Below, one piece after another: positions 25,801 to 37,400 of a DNA stretch of 64,000 nt. A program made the translations under genes and the position numbers. Position 1 is the first letter of the stretch. Every line of letters begins with the position of its first letter. This DNA comes from Sipunculus nudus (lineage: Eukaryota; Annelida; Sipuncula; Golfingiida; Sipunculidae): positions 26,213,058 to 26,277,057 of the forward strand of contig CM049310.1 in the NCBI GenBank assembly GCA_026874595.1, written 5' to 3'. The notes under the pieces were generated by a model. The model ran no database searches, was not told the DNA's origin, and saw only the letters and a program-made list of their open reading frames with translations.

Positions 25801-27400
25801 CAGCCATTGTGTTCATACTGGTAAACTTGGGCAGCTAGGATAGATTTTTATCTATTTTGGTTTGAGGTATGGATTTGCTTGATTTTTTGGGCAACTATTA
25901 GGATAGCATTAAGCTGTTGAGTGAGAGTGGGCTTCTTAATGATAAAATTTCATTTTCTTTAGTACTCATGACCTACCATAGCACTCTTTTATCAGGATGT
26001 TTTGGCTACAGCTTTTGTACCTGGAAGGGATTAATTAGATTTCAGTAAGGTTTGGCTCTAGTGTAGACCTTGTTACTACATATGTGTATATTAATCAATG
26101 TGAAGAGATAATAACCAGATTACCCTGAGTAGGCAAGTAACAGAGAAATGAGAGAAAGTTTGGTTGGAAAGTAAATTTTCCAATACAAAGTCATAACAGT
26201 TCATCTGGAACAAGTGTTTACAAAACCTTTGGACACCGGTTTTAGCCAGGTAATAATAAAAGTTACAGAACATGGGGTTCAACCTTTATCCTCAATCAGT
26301 CCTGAAAGTTTACCCTTTGAAACTTGTCATTTCTTGTCAATTTGTTCTTTCGCCAGTACCAATAGGAACCTTTATATACAAGTAGATACAAGATGGAATC
26401 TTAAACTGATCTGGATTTACATAATCTTGATGTGATGATGAAATATCATATTGCATGGTTTAATTAAACCAGTTTAAATTATATAGACATAATCATATAT
26501 GGGACTACATGTAATTTTGCTTTGGCATCACTGCCAAAGTTGTGAAACTGTTTTAAAAGTATTCTGTTATTACATGTTTAGTTCAGATAATTCAGAATAT
26601 ATTCATGCAGTATTAGCTGAGAGTTTATACTATTTTACATGCACAAATTTCTCTGATATTCAAGATAACAGCTAGAAAAACAGGTTTCTTCAAAGAATCT
26701 TTGATGAATGGACATTCACGGATGTATACTACGCAATAATTAATTTGAAGTGATATAATCTCACACCTATTATACCGGTATATTTTTGCATCAGCATTCA
26801 TAGAAATTTTGTTAAAACATGGAAATCATCCAATCTATAACATTTTTGAAAAATGCCAGATTAGTTTTTAATTATAAGTGAAGGATATCCATAAAATGTT
26901 ATGCTTCAGGAACAAAAATTGATATTAATTGGAATTTGTATTATTAAAACATGATATTATTTACAATTACCGATATATACAGCTGTACAGGATATTACTG
27001 TGTAGTTATAGCTTTTGGACGTAACCAGCTACTTCCAGTCATACTGTGTGATAGCTTTGTTCCTTTCAGCGATGTATATAGTTTACGTTACCAGCTGCAG
27101 ACTGTTGGAACCAGATTTTTAATCGTTTAGTAATCCAGGTGCTGTACTTTGCAAAGTTTTAAATGTACAGATATTTGGAGAAACCCATGTAACCAAAGGT
27201 TTTTTTGGGGGGAAACCCTAATAAGCAAGTGGTGTCTGTGACAGATTTTAAACTTGCATTTACAAACAAGACATGGCTATATTACCTGTTCATGTAGACT
27301 GCTGTACCTTTGAATTAGTAAAATAAATTTATATTTGCTTCAGATCTTCTTTTCTTATAATTTGAATTAGTTAAAAATAATTTCAAGTGGAGGGGGGACT
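22851..27400 (+). other. NOS1AP: NOS1AP 3' UTR and downstream region
   Basis: AT-rich, without open frames of note. Candidate AATAAA poly(A) signals are at 23129-23134, 24914-24919, 25338-25343 and 27322-27327. The true 3' end cannot be chosen from sequence alone. A 21-nt poly-G tract lies at 24428-24448. Confidence 0.5.
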
Positions 27401-28706
27401 GTAGGGTTTCAGCTTATGTGTTGGAAAGGATATTTTATTATATTTTAAAGTGGAAACTACACCATGAAAACCAAGGTATGCCAAGAATCAGGAATTGTTA
27501 AGATTGCGAAATCAGAATCTAAGGTGAAGAGAAAAAATGTAGCTTTGAGCTACAACTCTAGCAGAGTATATATAAAAATACTAGGGGTACATTCTAATAC
27601 CACCAACATCAAAATACACCATGAAAAATCCAATAACAGTTCTGATTTGTAATTTTTATTTACCTGATTATCAGATATAAAAAGGTCACTAATAAATACA
27701 CCTTTCAATGGTAGCACCCTACACTAAACACATACTCATAAACATACTGGAAGAAATTCTTCATCTCCATGCTATATTTAGTAAATAATACAAATTTGTA
27801 ATGTTATTAAATATTAATACTTCTGCTTAAAAAGAACACAATATTCTCTATCCTGGTCACACAATAACAACTCTCTCAAAACATTTTGGCAAGATACACC
27901 CTATGGGTTTAATACAAACTTTGCATTGGCGCACATTTGGAACAGTATTTTCTTCAGTATTTACATTTATATTAATTCAGAATTACTAGTACACAGTTTC
28001 ATCAATGCTACTTTATCAGATAAATCTATTGGTCCCCAACTCATTCTTTCAGCCTATCAAAATAATAATTGCAACATTCTATCACCAAAAATTGGAATAA
28101 AGAAATGATCTCCTCTGTGTGTAACTACCTGTACCACCTGGTCAATAAATTTGTGATCTGAACACAACCTCTGGCCTGTATCAGTAGTAAATACTTGTTT
28201 CATTTACCATTTGATACACATGTAAATGTTTGTTCTGAAGATTCTTTAATCTGAAGAAAAATAGATACTTTTTATGATGCATGCTGGACCAATGATGGTT
28301 TTGTACCCTATTAAAATCTGCTACCTGTAAACAGAATTTAACACTTACTATAGTATAAAATATTTCTTTTCATTTTCTTATTACACAATTTAACCCTTGA
28401 TACCTGTCTTGGTATTTCTTAATCCATGAGTGTCTCTCTCTGTGATCTCTACATATATTGAATATATGAAAAAAAATTCTTAGATAAAGAACATTTTGGT
28501 CCTTGGGACCCCATACTTCACAAGTCACATTAAAACATAGTCTAACTATACAACATACAGATGCACACATAAATGTGGAGAATGGGATACAAGATCATAC
28601 AATTTGGCTAAATGGTATATTATTGGCTTTCATGGTGCATACGCAAGGAAGCCTAGCTTGTCAATTTAAGTATATGAAGCTAAATATGAAACACATGCAT
28701 CAAAGT
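27401..28706 (-). other. 3' UTR region of the minus-strand zinc-finger gene
   Basis: Downstream of the stop at 28707 on the minus strand. A minus-strand AATAAA (tttatt on +) at 27655-27660 is a candidate poly(A) signal and would give a ~1-kb 3' UTR. NOS1AP and this gene are convergent, so the two 3' ends lie close together or overlap. Confidence 0.4.
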
Positions 28707-31436
28707 TTAGTATCTGTAAAACTCACGTAAACGATTCAGATCTGGGTGGTGCACCTTAATCTTATTGTGCATAATATCATTGAGTTTTGGATCTCGCTCG
28801 CTAAACAGAAACTTGTAGTCTTCCAATCTGATTTGAAACTGGTGTAACCGTGTGTCCAGATCTTCTTCCGGCAGAGCTTTGTAGAAGACTTTGGACTTGC
28901 CATGGACCATTACAAAGAAATTACCGAGCCCTCGTTTTTCAAGGCAGATCATGGCTTGCGTGATGACACCCACACCAGGAACTTTCTGAGAGCTCAGCTG
29001 TCGATGGATAATCCTGGCAGTCACAAATGGACCAGGGTGCAATAGGATGTATCGGAAAATTGTTTCCAGTGCTGATTTCTCTTTATCTGATCCCTCTAGT
29101 TTGTGGTTCATGACAGCATTCTGGTCAGAGTCAGTGATTGTGACCTCATCTTGAGGTGGATCGCTCGTATCAATAACTACTTCATTTGTATCATTAGCAA
29201 TTAGATCATGGTTGACCCCATCTTCTAACTGATCATCCCCTCTATGCACGGAGTCAACATAATATTTTGGCAAAGAACCATCAGAGGGCACTGACAACAT
29301 GACATTTTTATCTGATGACATGGTTCTGTTCCCTGGATGATCCTGCATAATCTCTTTGTCAAAGTTCTTGCCTGGTTGGTTCATTTTTTTGGACTTATCA
29401 GCTATCTCAAATCCAGAGAGCACTTTGAGAAGACTCCAGTTAGGGTGTTGAGAGGCCACCCGTTCATACTGCCCTTCAAGGACTTTTGTATCTTTTTCTA
29501 TAAATGCAGCACCGTAATCATCTAAGCTAACCCCCAGACTCTCTAATGGACTTATCAAAGTTTTCTCAGGAAGCGCTTTGTAAAACACCTTGGATTTCCC
29601 TCTTGGAAGCACTGTAAAGGTCCCCAGTCCCATCTCTTCTAAACCCTGCATCGCTAAAACAATGCTATCTACACTGGACACTTTGTGACCACTGTATTGT
29701 CTCTGTATGATTCTAGCCATAACAAATGATCCTGGATGAAGCACTATACATTTCTGAATTGTTTCCAATGAGAATAATTTTTGTTTCTTGATACTAGTTT
29801 CCTCTTCCTCTATGACATCAGAGCTCTCTGTTGTAGATGTATTTTGGACATTTTGGATTTGTGCAGGATCTTGTGTGGAAGCATCTGGCCTGTTCTGTTT
29901 CCCTCCTTCAGGTGGCACCACCATAGCAGCCTTATTGAAACCTAGCAGCTCTTGATTAATGACACTAGATGCAGTTGTCAGAGCACCTAAGGGATCATTA
30001 GATTTAACGACTAGAGCATGTTCCCCTATACCAAGCAGACTTTGGCAGTCCTTTAACACAGCATTCTCTGGTGGCTTCAGCACAGAAGCCCCTGACTGTT
30101 TGTGTCTGTTCAATTGTTCAGAGATAATCTTGGAGTATTTCTGTTTACCCACCCTACATGGAGATTTTTGTGGTCTGTTTCCATGTAGTGCTGCTCCTGC
30201 ATCTAATTCGGCCCTTTGGTTTAAGCCTATACCCCAGGTCAAGGGCAAGGAATATTGCCCTGCATTTCCAATAGATGAGGAAAGGATGGTAGGATTATCT
30301 CTGTTCATTGTGCCCATAGTGTAATCATTTCTCATGATGTAATCCATGTCAGACATGGAGGCAGTGTTCATGATTCCTCTTGGAGCCTGCTGGCCACCTG
30401 ACCTGTCTTTTGATGCTTTTGGCTTTTCAAATTTTTCAGCATCAAGATAAAACTTTTTCAACAGATCACCATATGGCTGGCAAAACATTACTTTTCCATG
30501 CAAAGAATCTGGAAGCTTTGGATCTCTCTCAGCATACTTGAGCTTGTAATCTTCTAATGCAATATCAAACTCTGTCAGTGGTTCTATAAGACTTTCATCT
30601 GGAAGAGCTTTGAAGAAGACTTTGGATTTTCCCTGCATGAGTCTTTTCATTGTCCCTAAACCCATATTTTGTAGGGCCAACATGGCCTGTATAACGGTGT
30701 CTACTGTTGACACCCGGCTTCCACTGTATTGACGGTGGATGATACGAGCCATGACGAAGGGGCCCGGATGGAGGACAATACCCTTCATTAACGTATGAGA
30801 TCCAGAAGTTTCTCGTTTGTACTTGGACAGAAGTTCTGGGTCCACTTGACCAAGGAGGGCCTGCTCCCCTTCCAAACCATGTTTTGTGTTTGCCATAAAC
30901 ACCTTGTTATTGCTAGCACCATTCTGTGTTGCATCAGCAGAAGACAATGATCTGTCCATGAAGAGTGATGCCATACTTGTTTGATATACAAATCGTGGAT
31001 CAGTTTTTGTACAATTTCCTTTCATCTGCTCAGCCCCATCCCCTGTGTTAGGAGTAACATTTTCTGCTGTACTGGTAGATACATCGGTTTCCTGTTTGAC
31101 AGCTATCTGATCCTGAGAGATTTCACTATGAGATTTTCCATCACTTGGTTGTTGGTCTGCCTGCTGATCAAAATGATCATCATGCCTATCTGTTTTTATG
31201 AAGTTTCCACAATCCTCCTGCTCTCCTGCCTTGAAATTGTCCCCATCTGCACTGTTATTGTGTATTTTTGGCGACAGGATCTCATTTGGAGATGTTTGGT
31301 TCATGTACACTCCCGACATCTCTGTTGCCATGGTTACAGGACCTGACATCGAATCGTCTTGCTCCGTAGTTTCTTGAGGCTCTGGGAACTCAGGTCCTGT
31401 GCTGCTCCTGTACCTTCTGAACACTGGCATGGTTAC
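28707..31436 (-). CDS. Exon 6: acidic linker and three LHPGPF winged-helix-like repeats
   Basis: 910 codons including TAA, entered in phase 0 through acceptor ctgtatgtaatttcag. A methionine two codons in (31430) could be mistaken for a start, but exon 5 joins in frame upstream. Each repeat has three helical segments followed by a G-K-S-K-V-F-[FY]-K-A-L-P wing, then L-x-x-[YF]-x-x-x-[FY]-x-E-[RK]-D-x-K. The wing resembles RFX G-Q-S-K-Y-H-Y-Y-G, so these may be further divergent winged helices. The linkers are acidic and low-complexity. A GTGAGT at the codons just before the stop could act as an alternative donor, but the last repeat aligns through to EFYRY-stop. Confidence 0.9.
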   Translation of the reverse strand, partial: VTMPVFRRYRSSTGPEFPEPQETTEQDDSMSGPVTMATEMSGVYMNQTSPNEILSPKIHNNSADGDNFKAGEQEDCGNFIKTDRHDDHFDQQADQQPSDGKSHSEISQDQIAVKQETDVSTSTAENVTPNTGDGAEQMKGNCTKTDPRFVYQTSMASLFMDRSLSSADATQNGASNNKVFMANTKHGLEGEQALLGQVDPELLSKYKRETSGSHTLMKGIVLHPGPFVMARIIHRQYSGSRVSTVDTVIQAMLALQNMGLGTMKRLMQGKSKVFFKALPDESLIEPLTEFDIALEDYKLKYAERDPKLPDSLHGKVMFCQPYGDLLKKFYLDAEKFEKPKASKDRSGGQQAPRGIMNTASMSDMDYIMRNDYTMGTMNRDNPTILSSSIGNAGQYSLPLTWGIGLNQRAELDAGAALHGNRPQKSPCRVGKQKYSKIISEQLNRHKQSGASVLKPPENAVLKDCQSLLGIGEHALVVKSNDPLGALTTASSVINQELLGFNKAAMVVPPEGGKQNRPDASTQDPAQIQNVQNTSTTESSDVIEEEETSIKKQKLFSLETIQKCIVLHPGSFVMARIIQRQYSGHKVSSVDSIVLAMQGLEEMGLGTFTVLPRGKSKVFYKALPEKTLISPLESLGVSLDDYGAAFIEKDTKVLEGQYERVASQHPNWSLLKVLSGFEIADKSKKMNQPGKNFDKEIMQDHPGNRTMSSDKNVMLSVPSDGSLPKYYVDSVHRGDDQLEDGVNHDLIANDTNEVVIDTSDPPQDEVTITDSDQNAVMNHKLEGSDKEKSALETIFRYILLHPGPFVTARIIHRQLSSQKVPGVGVITQAMICLEKRGLGNFFVMVHGKSKVFYKALPEEDLDTRLHQFQIRLEDYKFLFSERDPKLNDIMHNKIKVHHPDLNRLREFYRY

Positions 31437-34400
31437 CTGAAATTACATACAGGATTTAGGTACAAATGGCGATAACGTAAACCGGTAAATAGGAAACAAG
31501 TTTAATCAGCATAGGTGCTGCTGTGTGTGAAAACAACAGATTACTTGCGTCCGCTGACAGACAAACCACACCCGTGCATTATTTGGCCAGTTCAGCACCT
31601 GGGACCCAAAGAGGTTGGGTGAAGGGATTATTTCTCCAGAAGATCCGATCCCTCGCTAACTATTGCTTTGACCTGAGGTTCCAGAGGCCTTGATTTGAAC
31701 AAATAAAGATAATACCAAATGTTGATAGAAAGAGACAACTGGTAATAGTAAAATCAGTGGCAAAATCGACTCTGTTACAGTTATGTGCCAGGTTCAAAAG
31801 AATCATTGCATTTCTTGACAGCTTAGTATGTTAGTCAATCTTTACCCTACTAGATTAATCTTCTTTAAATGAGACAAAATACATTACAAGATGAGTCAGG
31901 GTGTAAGAAACAAATATTTGGTTGTTATACTTCCCAATTTTGAAACTATATTTGCTTACCTTATCTCTGTAAGATTCTGTCAGTTCAATTCCAAAGAAGC
32001 AAGTACTGGTTGTTGTTAAAGAAAACTAGAATATCAGCAGAAGCTGACATGTGCCCTCACTACCACTGAGAAGTACAACATATCTGTACTTACATGGACA
32101 TAAATATGTACATATGTCTCTAGTTCAAGTCCTAAACTTGAACCAGAGATGGGTGTGGAAGAGTGGCAAAATCTGATAACAGAAGTGATATAGATCAGTA
32201 TGATGATAAACACTGTGGGTAGTAGAACTAGGGAACCAGGGGTCTCCATGCTCAGCTGTATTTGTCTATAAGGATATTCTGAAGAAACTTTTCAGAATGA
32301 CAGTCCTGTGACCTTCACCTTTGACCTCTGGACCCTGAAAATCAAAATGTTTCTTACTTAAGTGGTAGGTCATTAATAGATCGAGTTTGAAGCCAATCTG
32401 TCTAGCCATGCAGAATTATCATCCATAAACTAATTTGTGAATGGATGGGCCCTGTGACCTTGACCTTTGACCCTATGACCCCAAATTGAAAAGAATCTTC
32501 CCCTTAAGGCAGGTAGGAAATATCTGGAAGATGGAAGGTTTGTGATGAAAAGTTTGGCTTGAAATACATACACATTCCTTTTTTAAAAAAGGGTCCTGGG
32601 ACCTTGACCATTGGACACCAGAATCGAAAGGGTTCTTACTTTAATTTTGAGCCATATATAAGTTAAGTTTGAAGCCAATATGTCACACTAGAGTTATCAT
32701 CTGGAAACTAATCTGTGAACAGATGTCCCCTGTGACCTTGACCTTGTGATCCCATATTCATTGATGCTCTCCCTATACTGGTAAGTCAGCTGAATGTGCA
32801 AGATGGAAAGTTTGGGCTGAAAAGCTTGGCTTAAAATGCAGCTATAATCTTTTTAAATAAGTGAGTCTTGTGACCTTGACCTTTGACCTCATGACCCAAA
32901 AATCATACAGGTCTTTCTTTAGTGGTGGGCCATTTGTAAGTCATTTTTGAAATCCATATGTCAATCCAACCTCGAGTTATCATATTGGAGATATTGGAGG
33001 TTTTGTATCAAATTTTTTATTATTCTGAGGGGTACTTATAAGCCCCATAGCTCAGATGATATAGGTCACAGTGACCTAGTTTTAGGTTTCCAAGGAGACT
33101 TTTTTTCTAACCTCCTTGGATGTTCACTAAGAAGTTTCTAGGATCAGCAGTTATGATTTGTGCCCTGCTTACGGATGATTTGACAGACGTCGGACAAAGC
33201 GCCATTCCTATACCTCAGTTGACTTACAGTCAGCTGAGCTAAAAAGCCTTCAGATTGCACCATTGTATCTTACAATAGATAAAGCTATTTACTATCAATA
33301 CTGAAAGCAAATTTCAGAGCTCTCCAGGCAAAAATTACTGGGAAATTGATGCTTTAATTAAAAATTTTAATAAAAAGACACTGTTTAAATAGGTTTTCAA
33401 TGGAAAATGAAATTTATGCTAAATTTCTAAAAGTTATTAAGTCACACTAACCTATAGTTTCAGGTATGGTGATAAGTTTTGCCTGAAACTAAATGTATGC
33501 AAATTTCAGGTCTGAATAATGGTGTTGATTTGTGCCCAGTTAATGGCCAGCTTCCTGGCTGGACCACAGACAAGGGGCAATTGCTTTTACTCAAGTGACT
33601 TAATGTCAGCTGAGCTAAAAATAAAGGTAGCAGTCTCATAAAAACAATAAATCTATCTTTTTATTTAAACAAGGGACCTGTGGGTCACAGTTATCTGCTG
33701 AAATTGAATATGAGAATAGTTTTATAATGTCCAGACCAATCCCAATCAGGATTCAGACCAGTCTAAACCCTTATCAGAATCTGGTTCAGCCAAAATCCTG
33801 CCTTGTGAGAATAATCTTCTGCCCTTTGACCTTGACCTTTGCCCTCATGACCCAAAATAAAAAGGGATCTTACATTATTGGTGGGCCATAAATAAATCAA
33901 GTTTTAAAACCATATGTTAATCTGAACTGGAGTTATCATTCAGAAATTAACATGTGGACAGATGGCCACTGTGACCTTGACCTTGTGACCTTTTAATCAA
34001 CAGGTCCATCTCCTATTAGCAGGCCACTTATATGTGTTACATGATAGGTTTGGGATGAAAAGTTTGGCTTAAAATGCATCCACAATCTTTCTAAATAGGT
34101 GGGTCCTGTGACCTTGACCTTTGACCTCAAGACCCCAAAATTAAAAGATTTCTTAAATTCTTACAAGTTTAAAACATATAAGTCAATCTAAACTGGAGTT
34201 ATCATCAGAAAACAAAAATGCTGACAGATGGCCCTTGTGACTTTGACCTTGTGACCCTAATATCGATCAGGTTCTTCCCCTACTGACAGGTCAGCTATAT
34301 GTGCAAGATGGAAAGTTTGGGATGACAAGTTTGACCTTAATTGCATCTAAAATCATTCTAAGTAAGTGGGTCAGAAAGACAAACAGGCAGACAGACAGGG

Positions 34401-37400
34401 TGATTACTATAGGGCATCAACTTATTCAAGCAGGGCCTTAAAAACACAAGGTTTGAGGATACTAGATGAAACCACAGTTGCAAATCTGATAGTATCATTT
34501 TAATTTGGCAGTCTCAAATAAAGTAAATTTTTTTTTAAAAATACAGATGGCGCCACCAGTCTTCAAGAACGGAGGAACCCAGTCACTATTGATAAATAGA
34601 CTAGGTTTCAGGACACTAGATGAAACCACATTCAAGAAACTGACATAATTGCTGTTATCTGACGGTCTCAAAAACAAATAAAAATTGTCAAAAATTAGAA
34701 ATAAAGCAAGTGGTTCCACTAGTTTTTGCGAACTTACAACCCTAGTCATGGTCAATATTCAAGGCGAGATTCAGGGCAATCCATGCTTTAATTATCAAGA
34801 TACACTAGGGTTTGTATCAAATTTTTAATTATGGGGGGGGGGGGGGTAATTACAAGCCCCATAGCTCAAAGGATAGGGGTCACAGTGACCTCATTTTTAA
34901 GGTTTTCAAGGAAATTTTTTATAGACCTCCCTGGATATTCAGTTACAGGTTTCTAGGTCTAATGGTGTAAAAACGTGCCTGTTTAACAGACAGAGAGACA
35001 GACAGATAACACACACTGACCGATCACTATAGACATTTTTCATTTTGTACCAATCCGCTGGAAAGGAAACACCTAGATGTTTTCCACAGTAGTAGCTGAT
35101 AAGTAGTAACAAGCATGACACAAAACAAAATATTTGACAGATGGTTATGCAATGACTCCCAATATTTCCTATAATTTTCTATAAAATCGTCTATAATTTC
35201 TCGTACTTCCTGGCATTTAGGAGCTCATCTCCTGTATTTAACTGTTTTTTTTAACTGCACAACTGTATTTCCAATTTAACAGTTTTAATATTGAAAACAT
35301 TCAGTTCTTCTTGCATGCAAGTGCACATGTATAGGATGGCATGTAAGATAGCAGAATCAGGTTTACCCTGTGTGAAGTGTGACTGAAAGTATGATATGAT
35401 GGTAGGATGCATTTTTAGTGGAAACCTGCATCAATGCCTTTCCACTGGAAAGGTAAAAGTTGAAATTATTACAATCCCTGACACGGATGATATATTGATT
35501 TAGTAATTATTTTAACTTTTGATTCCATGGTGAGAAAAGTTTCACCATTTGCTCAACATTCTTATATGCTTAAAAGAGTTGTGACTTTCAGGGTGATCAC
35601 AAGAATGTTTATGTCACAGTTCTCACAGAAAAAAGCCATTGTAGCATAATTTTCCAGAGTTTGGGTCATAAAATTCTATGAGGAACAGTCTGGACTTAGA
35701 GCAAAAAAGATTTTAGGTCTTACTGTGATGATTGATGAGCAGCTAATAGACAGCAGAAGAGCCAAATGGAAGGATGATGGACAAAGACCTAATACTGAAA
35801 GTCGCGGAGCTAAAAACCTATATGAGGTCATGGTTATTTGATCATTCTTTCCATTAGTGTGAACGTGCACCATTGTCCTTCTACCTGATTTTATTTAAAG
35901 TGCATTCAAACAATCACCTTTTTACCAGATTTTAATGTGCACTCAGAACCATTATTTGTTCATCACAATTATAGGACTCTGGGAGTACTTATGGGCCATC
36001 AAGCCTCTGGGAGAATTAAGGGTACAGCAGACTCATTCTGCTGTTTCCTCCTTCTTCGACCCGTGACCTCACATGAGTTATAAGGGTGGATCTGAGTTAA
36101 CAAAATAAAAGATACGATTTAAACTTTCCCTTGCGTTTTATGAAGACATGTGGGAAGAGGCTGCGTATGGCACGATTACACTGAGCACCCCAGTTGATGA
36201 CATCACCATCCTGTAGAATGTCACTCATCAGCTCCAGTAACGTGTCCCGGATAACACTGCTGTCCATATGACCTGTCCACCGGATCACACCTGCAAGTAG
36301 TTTTACATTGTTCTCTTTCATATATATTTATTTGTAGGTTGAACCTCTCAATGTGCTTGGGTGAGTGTCCCACAAATGTTTTCAAGCACATACTTCCTTA
36401 ATTAAAAGTCAAACCAACCCCCCCCCCCCCCCCCCCGGGACAGCAAAATTACTGCAAATTATCTAACCCCACATACATAAATAATGGGGGTATAAATCAA
36501 ATTTTTTGGTAACATTATACTCAGATTTGTTATACAATATAAAGATATGTGTGAATATAATTAAGGTATACAAAGTGATTGCCCAACAGTGTGAAAACTT
36601 ATACCCAGATAAATTAATTAAAAGTAAATACTTTTTCTTGTTGGGTCGACTACTGTTTTTACTTTTTAATTCTTAACCTTCATTATACAATGAGTAGTTT
36701 GATGCCTTCTTTATTAAATTATTTTTCCAATTTGTCTTTTCCCTAGTTTATCATATGCTTTTTTTCTTCTAACATCTATACCACTTCTTTAAGCTGTAAA
36801 AATATGCAAATGTCTTAGTATCCTAATGACTGAATTTCACATTTTTCTGTCCAAAATTCTGATTTTAAAAATGAGAACCTGTATATAGCATGGGGTGTGA
36901 ACTCACTATCATTTATCTAGGGACAGGATGTGTAAAACAGTGTATGAAACCATTAACAAAGCTATCTTATACCTTTTATGTGTTTGGTGAGCATGTCAAT
37001 GTCTCTCTGCATGTCTCTGTATGGAATATACTCAAACGAGGCATCGCAGTCCTCGTCAAACTCCTGGACAGCACTCTCTGGTGAACCATTGATGAAGCGC
37101 AGCCCAAAGAAGTAGGTGGTGGGAAAGGTTAAGGAGTGCCGTAATGACTAATAATAACTCATGACATATATTTATTTTCAAAGATATATTGTTTACCACA
37201 ATAAAATACCAGAGGTTAGTCTTCTCTATTAAAGAAAACTATTAAAAATCAGAATAAAATTTGTCAAATAAATTTTAATGTTCATATTTAAACTACAAGT
37301 AATATGCACATTTCAAAGCTGTCCTTTCATTGATAAGAGAGTGTATGTATAAAATTGATGGAGTCCAGTCAGACTCTAGGAGATCCTAAATTAAGGTTTT

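Larger units (their letters stand above)
32006..36115 (-). other. Intron 4, probable U12-type GT-AG intron
   Basis: 5' splice site GTATCTTTT (U12 consensus RTATCCTTT, one mismatch). Branch-like TTTCTTTAAC sits about 10 nt before the AG. No in-frame U2-type donor is available after the RKGKFK codons. The intron is filled with nested hairpin-ended elements (32026-34990). Confidence 0.78.

Noticed and set aside
31346-31430. 907-codon minus ORF as an independent gene starting at ATG 31430
   Set aside because: A strong acceptor (tgtaatttcag) lies six bases upstream of the ATG, and exon 5 (31960-32005) joins in frame. The upstream exons all match in phase, so it is the last exon of a longer gene.
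36097-36321. 74-codon minus ORF (ending YLLFC) as a small gene
   Set aside because: Its middle is exon 4. The first 10 codons are intron before ctacttgcag, and the last five lie beyond the U12-like donor.
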